From Puniceicoccales bacterium (GTDB lineage Bacteria > Verrucomicrobiota > Verrucomicrobiae > Opitutales > LL51), in contig JAIRLG010000001.1 in NCBI GenBank assembly GCA_031259625.1, positions 1-6,759 of the forward strand: a stretch of DNA of 6,759 nucleotides, in the 5' to 3' direction. Numbering within the stretch: position 1 is the first letter of the stretch; the number at the start of each line of letters is the position of its first letter. The position numbers were made by a program, and so were the translations under genes. Below, one piece after another: positions 6,168-6,759 of the stretch. The notes beneath the pieces were generated by a model that was given only the letters and a program-made list of their open reading frames with translations, did not search any database and was not told where the DNA came from.

Positions 6168-6759
6168 TCAAAATTTAGATAGTTTAGCCTCCTGCAGGCC
6201 TAGCAGGATGAGCTGCAGGGCCATGGCCAGAAGAAAGAGGCCGGAGAGGCGGTAGCAGAGCTTCAGCAGGACGGGGTGGAGCCAACGGAGCCCTTTGCCC
6301 ACCAGGAAGAGCAGGAGATACAGGAGGAAAACAGCCACCACGACGACCGAGGTGCGGAGGAGGTGCTGGGAGAGAGCATTTGCCGATCCCCGAGCGGCGC
6401 TGTGTGCCCGGATGAGGAAGAGGATGGCGGACGGATGGGCGATCAGCGGTATGGCCAGGGGGATGAGGGAGATATCCGGCAGGGCGGAGGGAATCCCTTC
6501 AGCATCGGCCTTCTCCTTTGGTGAAGAAACATTCGTCCCCTGGTCGTTGAGGAGGCGAAATCCCAGGGCGAAGAGGAGGATGCCGCTCGCGAAAAAAAGG
6601 GTGCAGGGGCCGATGCGGAGGGTTTGGAAGAAAAACTCTCCCGTCAGGGCGAAAAAGCCGAGCAGTCCCCCCGCTGCCCAGCAGGCCCTTCGGGCCATGT
6701 CGAGGCGCATCCGCTCCGGATAGACCGAGCTCAGGCTGAGGTAGAACAGCAGGACGGCC
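6168..6759 (-). CDS. MarC-family (UPF0056) integral membrane protein, 5' end cut by window
   Basis: The frame is open from the window edge to a TGA at 6170-6168, giving 196 visible residues. It is near full length for a family of about 200, so only a few residues are missing. Six hydrophobic segments are visible, starting with the tail of the first helix (AVLLFYLSLSSVYPER). Family marks are RMRLDMARRA after helix 1, SGILLFALGFRLL, ISLIPLAIPLIAHPSAI (the conserved loop and helix), and a last helix LSGLFLLAMALQLILLG. The ATG at 6710 is inside the protein, not its start: the codons before it continue the family sequence. A hydrophilic loop of about 20 residues rich in Lys, Ser and Pro separates helices 3 and 4. 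MarC proteins sit in the inner membrane. Their transport substrate is unsettled, and the old link to multiple antibiotic resistance was withdrawn for the E. coli member. It converges on the exported-protein operon. Confidence 0.87.
   Translation of the reverse strand, partial: AVLLFYLSLSSVYPERMRLDMARRACWAAGGLLGFFALTGEFFFQTLRIGPCTLFFASGILLFALGFRLLNDQGTNVSSPKEKADAEGIPSALPDISLIPLAIPLIAHPSAILFLIRAHSAARGSANALSQHLLRTSVVVVAVFLLYLLLFLVGKGLRWLHPVLLKLCYRLSGLFLLAMALQLILLGLQEAKLSKF

Overview
The window reads as ordinary bacterial chromosome. It is gene-dense and fairly GC-rich, with SD-led and non-ATG starts. It carries a housekeeping pair (trigger factor and ClpP), parts of two genes cut by the window edges, and a two-gene cassette of exported proteins I do not recognise. 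The ClpP and trigger factor sequences and the Walker-less AddB-like protein fit a member of the PVC/Verrucomicrobiota group, but that is a weak inference because the sequence contains no rRNA or other decisive marker.

Layout. Bases 1-1898, minus strand: the first 632 codons of a large protein resembling the AddB/RecC-type subunit of recombinational nucleases. Its nuclease end lies beyond base 1. Several overlapping short frames in this stretch hide the one long open frame. Bases 1899-2141: an intergenic region holding a nearly perfect 107-nt nested palindrome, a 14-bp outer stem enclosing three hairpins. It has no T-tract on the correct side of the hairpin for a simple terminator. Bases 2142-4122, minus strand: tig followed 4 bases later by clpP, with a recognisable promoter and a GTG start for tig. 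Bases 4123-4369: a divergent intergenic region with the tig promoter, a hairpin and a plausible promoter for the rightward genes. Bases 4370-6108, plus strand: two signal-peptide-bearing proteins of unknown function in a tight operon. The second gene is visibly lower in GC than the neighbours sampled. Bases 6109-6167: a short convergent gap. Bases 6168-6759, minus strand: most of a MarC-family six-helix membrane protein, missing its first residues.

How they work together. Trigger factor meets nascent chains at the ribosome exit and ClpP is the peptidase chamber of the Clp proteases, so tig-clpP is a protein quality control operon. clpX, which often follows clpP, is not next here. The AddB-like protein would act in double-strand-break processing with an AddA-type helicase that is not in the window. 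The two exported proteins probably act together outside the cytoplasm. The second contains an exact DxExNPGP match, the consensus of eukaryotic viral 2A ribosome-skipping peptides. This is the oddest coding signal in the window, although in a bacterium it is most likely coincidental.
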